Shown piece by piece: positions 15,595 through 22,186 of a DNA stretch of 22,186 nucleotides (position 1 is the stretch's first letter; each line of letters opens with the position of its first letter). The position numbers and the translations under genes are program-made. The stretch is from Acidobacteriaceae bacterium. Lineage in GTDB: Bacteria; Acidobacteriota; Terriglobia; Terriglobales; Acidobacteriaceae. The notes under the pieces were generated by a model that saw only the letters and a program-made list of their open reading frames with translations, was not told the DNA's origin and made no database searches. The stretch is taken from positions 1-22,186 of the forward strand of contig JASHUH010000550.1 in the NCBI GenBank assembly GCA_030040115.1, in the 5' to 3' direction.

Positions 15595-16896
15595 ATGCCA
15601 ACGATCATGCCCGATCTTGAAACGCTGCTGAACCGCTGGCAATCGGCCGGCGTATTGGATGCCGAGGCTGCGAACCGCATTCGCGCGCACGAAGCGGCGC
15701 GGGCACGTGCCGACAAGATGAGCCACCAGCGGCTTCATCAGCGGACGTCCCCGGACGGCGCGATTTTGTCTTCTGGGGCTGAGCCACAGGGCGTAGCCGC
15801 AGGGGTCCGCTGGCAGGGAATCACGGCGCTGATTCTCGGAGCCATTCTCCTCGCCTGTGGCGTAGCGCTGTTTGTCTCCGCGCACTGGGACGAATTGGGC
15901 CCCGGGGCCCGTCTGGCGCTGGTGGCTGCCGTGGTTGCCGTCTTCCACCTGGGTGGCGGGTTGGCGCGCCAGCGTTTTCGCGCCCTATCGACGGCGCTCC
16001 ACGCCGTGGGCACGCTTGCCACGGGCGCGGCCATCGCGCTGGTGGGGCAAATCTTCAATATCCAGGAACACTGGCCGGCGGCGGTGCTGCTGTGGGCCGT
16101 AGCCGCGCTCGCCGGATGGGCGCTGGTCCGCGACCAGGCGCAGCAGACGTTGACGCTCTTGCTGGTTCCGGCATGGATGGCGTCAGAGCTCGGCTATGCC
16201 GGCCAGGATCGGATCGGAACGGAGATCTATCTCGGCCGGTTTCTTTTTGTGTGGGCCATCCTTTATCTCACCTTTTTCGCCAGCTCGCGCCGCCGCATGG
16301 TGCAGGGAATCCTGTTCGCATCGGCCGCCACGGCGAGCGTTGTCGGCGTGGTTTCCATGCTTTCGGCATGGGCTTCTTACTCGGCGGAGCAAAGCTTTCT
16401 CCCTTTCAGCGTGCGATTCTGGGCCTGGGTGGCGATTGCCGCACTGCCGTTGGCAATTGCGGCGTTTCACGGGCACAAGGGGCTCATCCCCATCACCCTC
16501 GCCATCGGCTTTTCCATCGCGCTGCCGTGGTGCTATCGCACGACGATGAAGATGTACACCTGGGGAAATGGCCACACCAGCTCCTTCACGTACACCACAC
16601 CGAATTTTGCCGCTCAGGTGCTCGTGGCCGCGTTCGCGGTCTATCTTTGCTGGTGGGGCGTGCGGCTGACCTCCAGAGCGCTGGTCAACTTCGGCATCGT
16701 AGGCTTCGCCACGGTGGTGGGGTGGTTTTACTTCAGCGACATCTTCGATGAGCTCGGCCGCGCGCTGGGATTGATCGGCCTCGGCGTGCTTTTTCTGGCC
16801 GGCGGATGGGCGCTCGAAAAGATGCGGCGGCGCATCTTGGCGGGAATCTCCCCAGCCGGCGAACCCGTGCGCATGGCTGAGCAGGAGGCGCAATGA
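15595..16896 (+). CDS. DUF2157 domain-containing membrane protein
   Basis: A 433-residue protein. The N-terminal cytoplasmic part (LNRWQSAGVLDAEAANRIRAHEAAR) is the DUF2157 signature helix pair, followed by about ten hydrophobic segments from residue 75 on, for example GITALILGAILLACGVALFV and ALGLIGLGVLFLAGGWAL. The start could be 15595 or the ATG at 15607; neither has a clear ribosome binding site. Its stop overlaps the next gene by 4 bp. DUF2157 proteins are commonly paired with GDYXXLXY proteins, as here; the function is unknown. It diverges from trmD with only 54 bp between starts. Confidence 0.87.
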   Translation: MPTIMPDLETLLNRWQSAGVLDAEAANRIRAHEAARARADKMSHQRLHQRTSPDGAILSSGAEPQGVAAGVRWQGITALILGAILLACGVALFVSAHWDELGPGARLALVAAVVAVFHLGGGLARQRFRALSTALHAVGTLATGAAIALVGQIFNIQEHWPAAVLLWAVAALAGWALVRDQAQQTLTLLLVPAWMASELGYAGQDRIGTEIYLGRFLFVWAILYLTFFASSRRRMVQGILFASAATASVVGVVSMLSAWASYSAEQSFLPFSVRFWAWVAIAALPLAIAAFHGHKGLIPITLAIGFSIALPWCYRTTMKMYTWGNGHTSSFTYTTPNFAAQVLVAAFAVYLCWWGVRLTSRALVNFGIVGFATVVGWFYFSDIFDELGRALGLIGLGVLFLAGGWALEKMRRRILAGISPAGEPVRMAEQEAQ

Positions 16897-17489
16897 GAAT
16901 CTTCAAGGCCTCTCTTTCCGGCGCCTCGGTGGCGTTGCTCCTCGTCCAGTTGGGGTTGGTTGGTTCGGTTGCCGCCACCTACCTGGTTCAACGCTGGACC
17001 AACCCGCGGGTGTGGGTGCGCGCCGCCGCCTTCGATCCTCAACTGCCCATGCGCGGCCGCTACTTGAGCCTCCAACTCACCGTGAATGGCTGCCAGAGCA
17101 CCCTGCCCTCAGCCGGAGCGGCCGATTTTCCGCGCGATGTGACCGGCGCCGTGACACCGGGGCCTTATTCCATCCGCCGCACGGCGCCGGTGCGGTTCCG
17201 CGCCCGGCTTGAAGTGCAGAACCAAATCCTCACGGCCATCCGCATCGGGAATGAGGATGCAGGCGCTCCCGGCCAATGGGTGCATGGGCTGCCAGGCGTT
17301 TCCTGCGCCGCCATGCGTCTCGATCAGCCGGTAGCTTTCTACATCGCCGAGCACGCCGCCATTCCGCTCCCGCTCCAAATCGGTCAGGAATTATGGATGG
17401 AAGTCACCGTGCCGCCCAAAGGTCCGCCGCGGCCGCTGCAACTGGCCCTGAAGCAGAACGGGCTTTGGAAGCCCCTTGCGTTTGAGTAG
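16893..17489 (+). CDS. GDYXXLXY family protein
   Basis: A 198-residue protein with one N-terminal membrane anchor (about residues 10-31, GASVALLLVQLGLVGSVAAT) and an extracytoplasmic domain. The family motif appears as G55-R-Y-L-S-L-Q-L (GDYxxLxY consensus, Asp replaced by Arg and the final Tyr by Leu). It overlaps the DUF2157 gene by ATGA, implying coupled translation and a shared membrane role. The biochemical function of the family is not known to me. It is convergent with rimM. Confidence 0.82.
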   Translation: MRIFKASLSGASVALLLVQLGLVGSVAATYLVQRWTNPRVWVRAAAFDPQLPMRGRYLSLQLTVNGCQSTLPSAGAADFPRDVTGAVTPGPYSIRRTAPVRFRARLEVQNQILTAIRIGNEDAGAPGQWVHGLPGVSCAAMRLDQPVAFYIAEHAAIPLPLQIGQELWMEVTVPPKGPPRPLQLALKQNGLWKPLAFE

Positions 17490-17505
17490 CCGGTCGGCGG
17501 ACGAG

Positions 17506-17536
17506 CGGGGCAGCGAGTCAACGGGGCAGCGAGTCA
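17506..17536. repeat. Tandem 16-bp direct repeat
   Basis: CGGGGCAGCGAGTCA occurs at 17506-17520 and again at 17522-17536, a perfect 15-bp match at 16-bp spacing, in the 88-bp convergent gap between the GDYXXLXY gene and rimM. It looks like a small local duplication. No strong terminator hairpin with a T-run is visible in the gap. Confidence 0.7.
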
Positions 17537-17577
17537 GTGCTTGGCATTGAGATTTACGACTCAGCTTGGAGCGCGAT

Positions 17578-18147
17578 TCAAGATTCCTCCGGCGCGTTGA
17601 GTTCGATGAGACCTTCCGGCAGCGCCATGTCGACGCGCCGCGCCGGCAAATCGATCTTCTTCAGATATCTCTTCGCAAACGGGATCAAGACCTCGCCCGC
17701 CGCTCCACGGACGATCAGCAGCGCCACCGGACCCGCGTCGCAGTCTACGTCCTCGATCATGCCCACCGTGGCGGGTTGCAGGCCCGCGACATCCACCAGC
17801 GTGCAGCCGATCAGGTCGGCGATGTACGCTTCGTCCTCGGCCAGCGCAACCCGCTCCGCGCGCGGAATGGCGACGATCAGTCCCGTGAGCGCCTCCGCGG
17901 CGGAGATAGAATCGACGCCGGCAAAGTGCAGCACCACGCCGCCTTTGTGCAGCCAATGCGCGGCGAGCGATGCTGCGCGCGGCGGCCCGCCAGAGGCGTC
18001 GGCCGCCAGCAGCCAAAGGTCCTGCCGGTCGGCGAATTTTTCAGGAAAATCGGTGAGAATTTCGGCGAAGACCTCACCTTTGCGGCCCTGTGGACGGCGA
18101 ATCCGGGCCAGCCATACCCATTCCGCAGCCGAGTCTCCCGGCCTCAA
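17578..18147 (-). CDS. rimM: Ribosome maturation factor RimM, TTG start
   Basis: A 189-residue 16S rRNA processing protein that binds S19 and helps 30S head assembly. The N-terminal domain shows WVWLARIRRPQGRKGEVFAE, where the usual His of PHGxxGEV is Gln. The C-terminal PRC barrel shows VLIPFAKRYLKKID and LPEGLIELN. No ATG exists in frame between the khpA stop and the conserved region. A TTG at 18147 has GGAG 6 bases upstream and gives eight residues before the conserved start, so it is the likely initiation codon. It follows khpA by 42 bp. Confidence 0.92.
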   Translation of the reverse strand: MRPGDSAAEWVWLARIRRPQGRKGEVFAEILTDFPEKFADRQDLWLLAADASGGPPRAASLAAHWLHKGGVVLHFAGVDSISAAEALTGLIVAIPRAERVALAEDEAYIADLIGCTLVDVAGLQPATVGMIEDVDCDAGPVALLIVRGAAGEVLIPFAKRYLKKIDLPARRVDMALPEGLIELNAPEES

Positions 18148-18189
18148 CGCCGGCTCCAGACCCGGCGCGAGCCACGCGGCCGTTTCACC

Positions 18190-18468
18190 CTACTCCTCGT
18201 CGTCCTCTTCGAGGATGTCAAGCGTATAGCGATGGCGTAACTTCATGCTGACGGCGCCCAGAATGGTGCGCACTGAGCGGGCTGTCCGTCCCTGTTTGCC
18301 GATGATCTTGCCCACGTCCTGCGGCGCAACCCGAAGCTTCAACACGGTATTCTCGTCCCGCGCCACCTGTTCCACCTCGACGGCTTCCGGCTCATCTACC
18401 AAAGCCTGAGCGATCTCGCGGATTAAGTCGGCAACTGACACTGATGTGACCATATCGTTTTGGGTCAT
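18190..18468 (-). CDS. khpA: KH domain RNA-binding protein KhpA (YlqC family)
   Basis: A 92-residue single KH-domain protein with the RNA-binding loop VGKIIGKQGRTARSVR (GKQG at 57-60). KhpA proteins pair with KhpB/Jag and affect RNA stability and cell elongation in Gram-positives. The rpsP-khpA-rimM-trmD order is widely conserved and supports the call. The ATG at 18468 has AGGG about 9 bases upstream; an internal ATG five codons later is possible. The C-terminus is acidic (ILEEDDEE). Confidence 0.94.
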   Translation of the reverse strand: MTQNDMVTSVSVADLIREIAQALVDEPEAVEVEQVARDENTVLKLRVAPQDVGKIIGKQGRTARSVRTILGAVSMKLRHRYTLDILEEDDEE

Positions 18469-18765
18469 GTTCTTGTCCCTGACCGGTTCGGCATCTTCGG
18501 AAATTGTGCAGCCCTGGGAAAAATAAGGGAATACTCCCGCTCTCTGGGTCGCGCCCCCTTAATAGTGTTTCTTCGGTCAAAAGAGTTTCCTCAAATGCCA
18601 AGATTCCGAAAATGACGATTTGGACCTGTGCGCGAATAGTACCACAGTGCGTTCGGCGCCGCAGCAATACTCCGCACCCCGTCCAGCCTTTCCCCTGTGC
18701 GGAAGGTCATTTTAGGTTTGCCGCCCCGGCCTTGAAATGTAGGGCCGGAAAAAAACCAAACCCGG
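18469..18765. other. Intergenic region between rpsP and khpA
   Basis: These 297 bp separate two genes that are usually close together. The clearest structure is CCGGCC (18726-18731), an 11-base loop and GGCCGG (18743-18748) just after the rpsP stop. On the transcribed strand the T-run precedes the stem, so it is not an intrinsic terminator. The short frames here lack family resemblance. An internal promoter for khpA-rimM is plausible but I could not place one. Confidence 0.4.
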
Positions 18766-19134
18766 CTACGCTGCGGCTGATTCCGGAGCCGTCTCGGCGG
18801 CCGATTCCCCGGCGGTCTCCGCGGCTTGTCCGGCTGCGGACTCGGCCGCTGGCTCGGGCGCGGGTGCGGACGGCTTGCTGGGTGTCTCGTCGGCCGTTGG
18901 AGCCGGCGCGGGATGCTTGGCGATCAGCTTTTCGACCGTGGGCGTGAGTTGCGCGCCCACGCTGCGCCAATAGGCGACGCGCTCATGCTTCAACAGCACC
19001 GTGGCTGGGTTGGTGCGCGGGTTATACGTGCCCACGACCTCAATTGAACGGCCATTGCGGGCGCGGTCCTTTTCAATGACCACGATGCGGTAGAACGGTT
19101 GTTTGCGGGCGCCAACGCGCGCCAATCGAATCAT
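18766..19134 (-). CDS. rpsP: 30S ribosomal protein S16 with Ala/Pro/Glu-rich tail
   Basis: A 122-residue S16. Residues 1-74 are the complete conserved protein (MIRLARVGARKQPFYRIVV, GTYNPRTNP, RVAYWRSVGAQLTPTV). Residues 75-122 form a low-complexity tail rich in Ala, Pro and Glu that ordinary S16 proteins lack. The ATG at 19134 follows GTG GTG; a frame extending to 19437 is rejected because conservation starts at MIRLARVG. A purine-rich stretch GGAAAGGAAAC lies upstream. First gene of the rpsP-khpA-rimM cluster. Confidence 0.96.
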   Translation of the reverse strand: MIRLARVGARKQPFYRIVVIEKDRARNGRSIEVVGTYNPRTNPATVLLKHERVAYWRSVGAQLTPTVEKLIAKHPAPAPTADETPSKPSAPAPEPAAESAAGQAAETAGESAAETAPESAAA

Positions 19135-19657
19135 CACCACGGCGATACAGTTTCCTTTCCAATTCCCTTCGCATTTCTTTTCATTTCTGCTACGGTTGTC
19201 TTCCCGCGCGCAAAGCGGACCGGCTTCGGAACGCGCTCGCTCCAGGGGTTCTTTGGAGCTGCTTGCGTCGCCGCAACGGATGCGCTCCGGGCAAGAGAAA
19301 GGCCGGGCGGGGTGCGCCCAGCCATGCAGGACACAACCTTTAAGTATCGCCGAAGGCCCTCCCTGGAGGCAAATCGCCGCTCGTAGTGGTAGTGGGTCAG
19401 TTTGAAGGGTATGGGCTTCGTACGAAAAGGTCTTCAAAACGAGATGAGGCTTTAGCCCCGGGGGAATGCAATGTCAAACTGACTCACCACCCTTGTGCCT
19501 GCGCACCTTGACCCCGCCCGCCGCCCTTTCGTATGCTGCGTGGGGTTGCGCGCACGAACCAACTGCGGAGGGGCCCCGGGAGGCAGCGGTTCGGGCGCAT
19601 CTGATGAACGCAGGCGACCGCCCGGATTTCCCGTTTCCACCCTCGCAGGGAGAGCCT
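19135..19657. other. Long divergent intergenic region (rpsP/fadN)
   Basis: This 523-bp region should hold the promoters for rpsP (minus) and the fadN-like gene (plus). I see no gene in it; the long frames crossing it have atypical composition. Its main structure is the foldback element at 19389-19490. Promoter boxes could not be fixed with confidence on either strand. Confidence 0.45.
19389..19490. repeat. MITE/REP-like foldback element with 17-bp terminal inverted repeats
   Basis: GTAGTGGGTCAGTTTGA (19389-19405) and TCAAACTGACTCACCAC (19474-19490) are inverted repeats matching at 15 of 17 positions, bounding a 68-bp centre. The centre contains GGGCT (19413-19417) pairing with AGCCC (19454-19458) and the small palindrome GGCTTTAGCC (19448-19457). 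Foldback structure without coding capacity in an intergenic position fits a MITE or REP-type repeat. No target-site duplication was found, and other copies cannot be checked from this window. Confidence 0.5.
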
Positions 19658-22096
19658 ATGAGCACTGCCGCTTCTCTTTCAGCTCCGACTTACCGCTCCA
19701 CGGGCCGGCCGCTGCTGGTGCGCCGCGCCGCCGTGCTGGGCGCAGGAACCATGGGCTCCCGCATCGCCGCTCACCTGGCCAACGCCGGCATTCCCACCCT
19801 GATGCTCGATATTCCCCCCAAGGTGGGCGCGGCCATGCCGGCCAAGGCGGCGCTCGAGGCGCTGGCGAGGTCACGACCCGCGGCGTTCTTTGAGCCGGGA
19901 GCGGCGGCGCTGATCACGCCTGGCACGTTCGACCACGACCTGCCGCGGGTGTTCGATTGCGACTGGGTGGTCGAGGCGGTCACCGAAAATCTCGGCATTA
20001 AGACCGCGTTGCTGGAGCGGGTGACGCCGCATCTGGCCCCGCATGCGCTGCTTACCACCAACACCTCGGGGCTGCCCATCGGCAAGATCGCCGCCGCGCT
20101 GCCCTCCGGACGCGAGCGGTTCTTCGGAGCCCATTTCTTTAATCCACCGCGCTACATGCGGCTGCTCGAAGTCATTCCCATGCCGGAAACGAACCCCGAA
20201 GCGGTGGCCGCATTCGCCGCCTTTGCTGGCCGCATTCTGGGCAAGCAAGTGGTCTACGCCAACGACACACCCAACTTCATCGCCAACCGCGTGGGCATCT
20301 TTGTCACCTTCACCGCCGCCAACCTGATGTTGGAGTGGGGATTCACCATCGAGGAAGTGGATGCTCTGACCGGGCCGGTCCTGGGCTGGCCGCGGACGGG
20401 GACCTTCCGCCTCGCCGACCTGGTGGGCATCGACGTACTGGCGCACGTAGCGGCCAATTTTCCCGAGGGCGTGAATGGGGGCCGTTTCTCGGCGTTGTTG
20501 AGCGAAATGATGAAGCGCGGCTGGTTGGGCGATAAGGCCGGCCAGGGGTTTTACAAGAAGATCCGCGTGGACGGCAAAGACGAGCGACTCGTGCTCGATC
20601 CAGCCAAATTCGTCTACCGGCCTCTCCAAAAGCCGGCCATTCCGGCCCTCGATATGGCCAAGAACGCCGACACGCTCGGAGTGCGGCTGAAGCTGCTGCT
20701 GGGCAAAGATCCGGCGCGGGAAAGGGCGGCGTCATTTCTGTGGCCGCTGCTCTCGTCGCTTTGGACCTATGCCGCCGATCGCATCGGTGAAGTGGCCGCT
20801 GACGCCCCCTCCATCGATGCCGCCATGCGCGCCGGTTTCAACTGGGAGCAGGGCCCGTTCGAGATGTGGGATGTGGCCGATCTGCCCGCGGTCGTCAAGA
20901 GGATGAAAGCCTTCGGCGCTCCGGTCAGCACCCATGTCGAAGCCCTACTGAACGCCGGCCACTCGTCCTGGTATACCGACCAGGGGCGCATGTGCTTTCA
21001 GCCAGCCACAGGCAGGATGGAGCCGGTGGGGACGATTCCCGGCCAGGCGCGGGTTTTCGATTTTCGCCGCCAGGGCAAGGTGGTGCGCGGCAACAACGGC
21101 GCCTCGCTGGTCGATCTTGGCGATGGCGTCGCCTGTTTGGAGTTGCACTCGCTCAAAAACGCCGTCGGCGGTGACGTGCTGGAGATGATCACCTCGGTCC
21201 TCGACCCGGGCTCGGCCAGCGTGCGCGACTTTGCCGCATTCGTGATTTCCGGCGACCGCGAGAATTTTTCTGTGGGCGCCAACCTGATGCAGCTTCTGCT
21301 TTCCGCGCAAGAGGGCGAGTGGGACGAAGTCGAAGCCATGATCCGCGCCTTCCAGCGCATGACCGCGGCGGTGAAATTCTGCCCACGGCCGGTGGTCGTG
21401 GCGCCGTTCGGGCTGACGCTGGGCGGGGGCGCGGAAATCTGCCTGCATGCGGCGCGCCGCCAGGCCCACGTGGAGACCTACATGGGACTGGTCGAGGCGG
21501 GCGTGGGATTGATTCCCGCTGGCGGGGGAACCAAGGAGATGCTCTTCCGCGCCATCGATGCGGCCGTGACCTTGGCGCGGCCCGATCCGCGCGAGCCGGC
21601 GTCCCGCTTTGCGCAGTCGGCGGAGCTGGTTACGGCGCTCAAGAACCGGCTCGAATTGATGGCCATGGCCAAGGTTTCCACGTCGGCCGTCGAAGCGCTG
21701 TCCATGGGCCTGCTGGCGCCCGGCGACCGCACCAGCATGAATCGCGACCGGCTGCTGCTCGACGCCAAGGCGCAGGCTTCAGCGATGGCCGAGGCTGGTT
21801 ATACGCCTTCCCAGTCGCGCGCTGCCGTACCGGCGCCCGGGACCGCGGCGCTCGCCACCTTGGAAACCGGCATTTTTCTGATGGGCGAGGCTGGCTACGC
21901 CAGCGAACACGATCAGAAAGTGGCGCGCTGGATTGCCTACGTGCTCGCCGGCGGCCGCGTGACGCCAGGCGCGCCGGTCAGCGAACAATATTTGCTGGAT
22001 CTGGAGCGGGAGGCGTTTCTGTCGCTTTGCGGCGAAGCCAAGACCCAGGCACGGATTGCGTTTACACTCAAGACCGGAAAGCCGTTGCGGAATTGA
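19658..22096 (+). CDS. fadN: 3-hydroxyacyl-CoA dehydrogenase/enoyl-CoA hydratase fusion, FadN type
   Basis: An 812-residue bifunctional beta-oxidation enzyme with the dehydrogenase at the N-terminus and the hydratase at the C-terminus, the order of Bacillus FadN, opposite to E. coli FadB. The dehydrogenase has G28-A-G30-T-M-G33 for NAD and the catalytic-type His159 in GAHFFNPPRYM. The hydratase region (about 470-720) has FSVGANLMQL, Glu593 in TLGGGAEI and Glu613 in GLVEAGVGLIPAGGG, matching the two crotonase glutamates. The ATG at 19658 follows AGGGAGAG; a longer frame from 19466 is rejected. A thiolase or acyl-CoA dehydrogenase may follow outside the window, but the next gene seen is a secreted protein. 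Confidence 0.93.
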   Translation: MSTAASLSAPTYRSTGRPLLVRRAAVLGAGTMGSRIAAHLANAGIPTLMLDIPPKVGAAMPAKAALEALARSRPAAFFEPGAAALITPGTFDHDLPRVFDCDWVVEAVTENLGIKTALLERVTPHLAPHALLTTNTSGLPIGKIAAALPSGRERFFGAHFFNPPRYMRLLEVIPMPETNPEAVAAFAAFAGRILGKQVVYANDTPNFIANRVGIFVTFTAANLMLEWGFTIEEVDALTGPVLGWPRTGTFRLADLVGIDVLAHVAANFPEGVNGGRFSALLSEMMKRGWLGDKAGQGFYKKIRVDGKDERLVLDPAKFVYRPLQKPAIPALDMAKNADTLGVRLKLLLGKDPARERAASFLWPLLSSLWTYAADRIGEVAADAPSIDAAMRAGFNWEQGPFEMWDVADLPAVVKRMKAFGAPVSTHVEALLNAGHSSWYTDQGRMCFQPATGRMEPVGTIPGQARVFDFRRQGKVVRGNNGASLVDLGDGVACLELHSLKNAVGGDVLEMITSVLDPGSASVRDFAAFVISGDRENFSVGANLMQLLLSAQEGEWDEVEAMIRAFQRMTAAVKFCPRPVVVAPFGLTLGGGAEICLHAARRQAHVETYMGLVEAGVGLIPAGGGTKEMLFRAIDAAVTLARPDPREPASRFAQSAELVTALKNRLELMAMAKVSTSAVEALSMGLLAPGDRTSMNRDRLLLDAKAQASAMAEAGYTPSQSRAAVPAPGTAALATLETGIFLMGEAGYASEHDQKVARWIAYVLAGGRVTPGAPVSEQYLLDLEREAFLSLCGEAKTQARIAFTLKTGKPLRN

Positions 22097-22097
22097 G

Positions 22098-22186
22098 ATG
22101 AAACTCCTCGCGTGGGCCCTCTTTTCGGCAGCTTGTTTGGCGCCCGGGGCCGTATCGCCAGCCAGCCAGAACACAGGGGCTACACC
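22098..22186 (+). CDS. N-terminus of a secreted protein (partial)
   Basis: An ATG one base after the fadN stop codon opens a frame to the window edge: MKLLAWALFSAACLAPGAV followed by SPASQNTGAT. This is a typical signal peptide: Lys2, a hydrophobic core and a small-residue cleavage region. A cysteine is present but the residue at -3 is Ser, so a lipoprotein box is not convincing. GGAA lies about 6 bases upstream. Only 29 residues are seen, so the family is unknown. Confidence 0.6.
   Translation, partial: MKLLAWALFSAACLAPGAVSPASQNTGAT

Noticed and set aside
15541..15948. N-terminal extension of the trmD reading frame by 136 residues
   Set aside because: Conserved TrmD begins at MRFEIVTIFP (15540); the extension is Arg/Gly-rich, unconserved and antisense to the DUF2157 gene.
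18726..18748. CCGGCC/GGCCGG hairpin beside an A7 run as an rpsP terminator
   Set aside because: On the rpsP strand the T-run comes before the stem rather than after it, so it does not fit an intrinsic terminator.
19137..19437. N-terminal extension of rpsP
   Set aside because: S16 conservation starts exactly at MIRLARVG (19134); the upstream frame crosses the foldback element and has no family resemblance.
1..22186. CRISPR arrays, tRNA or rRNA genes, transposase genes
   Set aside because: No spaced direct-repeat arrays, TpsiC-arm/anticodon patterns, rRNA motifs or recognisable transposase sequences were seen by eye on either strand.

Overview
The window is a GC-rich (roughly 60-65% by eye), gene-dense bacterial chromosome segment. 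Gene content and order suggest an Acidobacteriota member: a tandem-PilZ protein, a PIN/TRAM membrane protein, a CysO/Mec/CysM cysteine cluster beside a MoeZ-type E1-rhodanese, a FadN-type beta-oxidation fusion, and PBP4 and TrmD of the lengths expected there. This assignment is an inference from family resemblance, with no marker gene compared. I recognise no prophage, plasmid or IS transposase gene and no CRISPR array or tRNA.

Layout. 1-5208 (+): the end of an unknown gene, then dacB (PBP4 carboxypeptidase/endopeptidase), a PhzF-family isomerase, a stand-alone receiver domain, and a membrane PIN/TRAM protein preceded by a promoter-like site carrying a perfect 10-bp inverted repeat. 5274-9639 (-): a GNAT acetyltransferase, a Uma2-family nuclease gene broken by two apparent one-base deletions in homopolymers, and a four-gene sulfur cluster transcribed cysM > mec (JAMM) > cysO (ubiquitin-like) > moeZ. 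9767-12693 (+): an unknown small protein, a protein with two PilZ domains, and alanine dehydrogenase (ald) behind a 16-bp palindrome. 12703-14516 (-): pgl > glk, overlapping by 4 bp. 14650-19134 (-): the conserved rpsP > khpA > rimM > trmD translation cluster, interrupted between rimM and trmD by an opposite-strand pair, DUF2157 membrane protein plus GDYXXLXY protein. 19658-end (+): a fused 3-hydroxyacyl-CoA dehydrogenase/enoyl-CoA hydratase and the start of a secreted protein, preceded by a long intergenic region holding a MITE/REP-like foldback.

How the genes work together. The cysM-mec-cysO-moeZ set reconstitutes the carrier-protein route to cysteine known from Mycobacterium tuberculosis: MoeZ adenylates and sulfurates the CysO C-terminus, CysM moves the sulfur to an activated serine, and Mec cuts cysteine from CysO. 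Here the CysO di-glycine is buried under a 16-residue tail, so a processing step would be needed first. pgl and glk supply the head of glucose metabolism. rpsP, khpA, rimM and trmD serve ribosome assembly and tRNA modification. The PilZ protein and the receiver are signalling proteins without an adjacent partner.

I did not find a wholly new multi-gene system. The best leads are the masked CysO tail, the promoter-embedded inverted repeat before the PIN/TRAM gene, the Asp-to-Glu change plus insertions in TrmD, the gene pair placed inside the rpsP-trmD cluster, and the frameshifted Uma2 gene.
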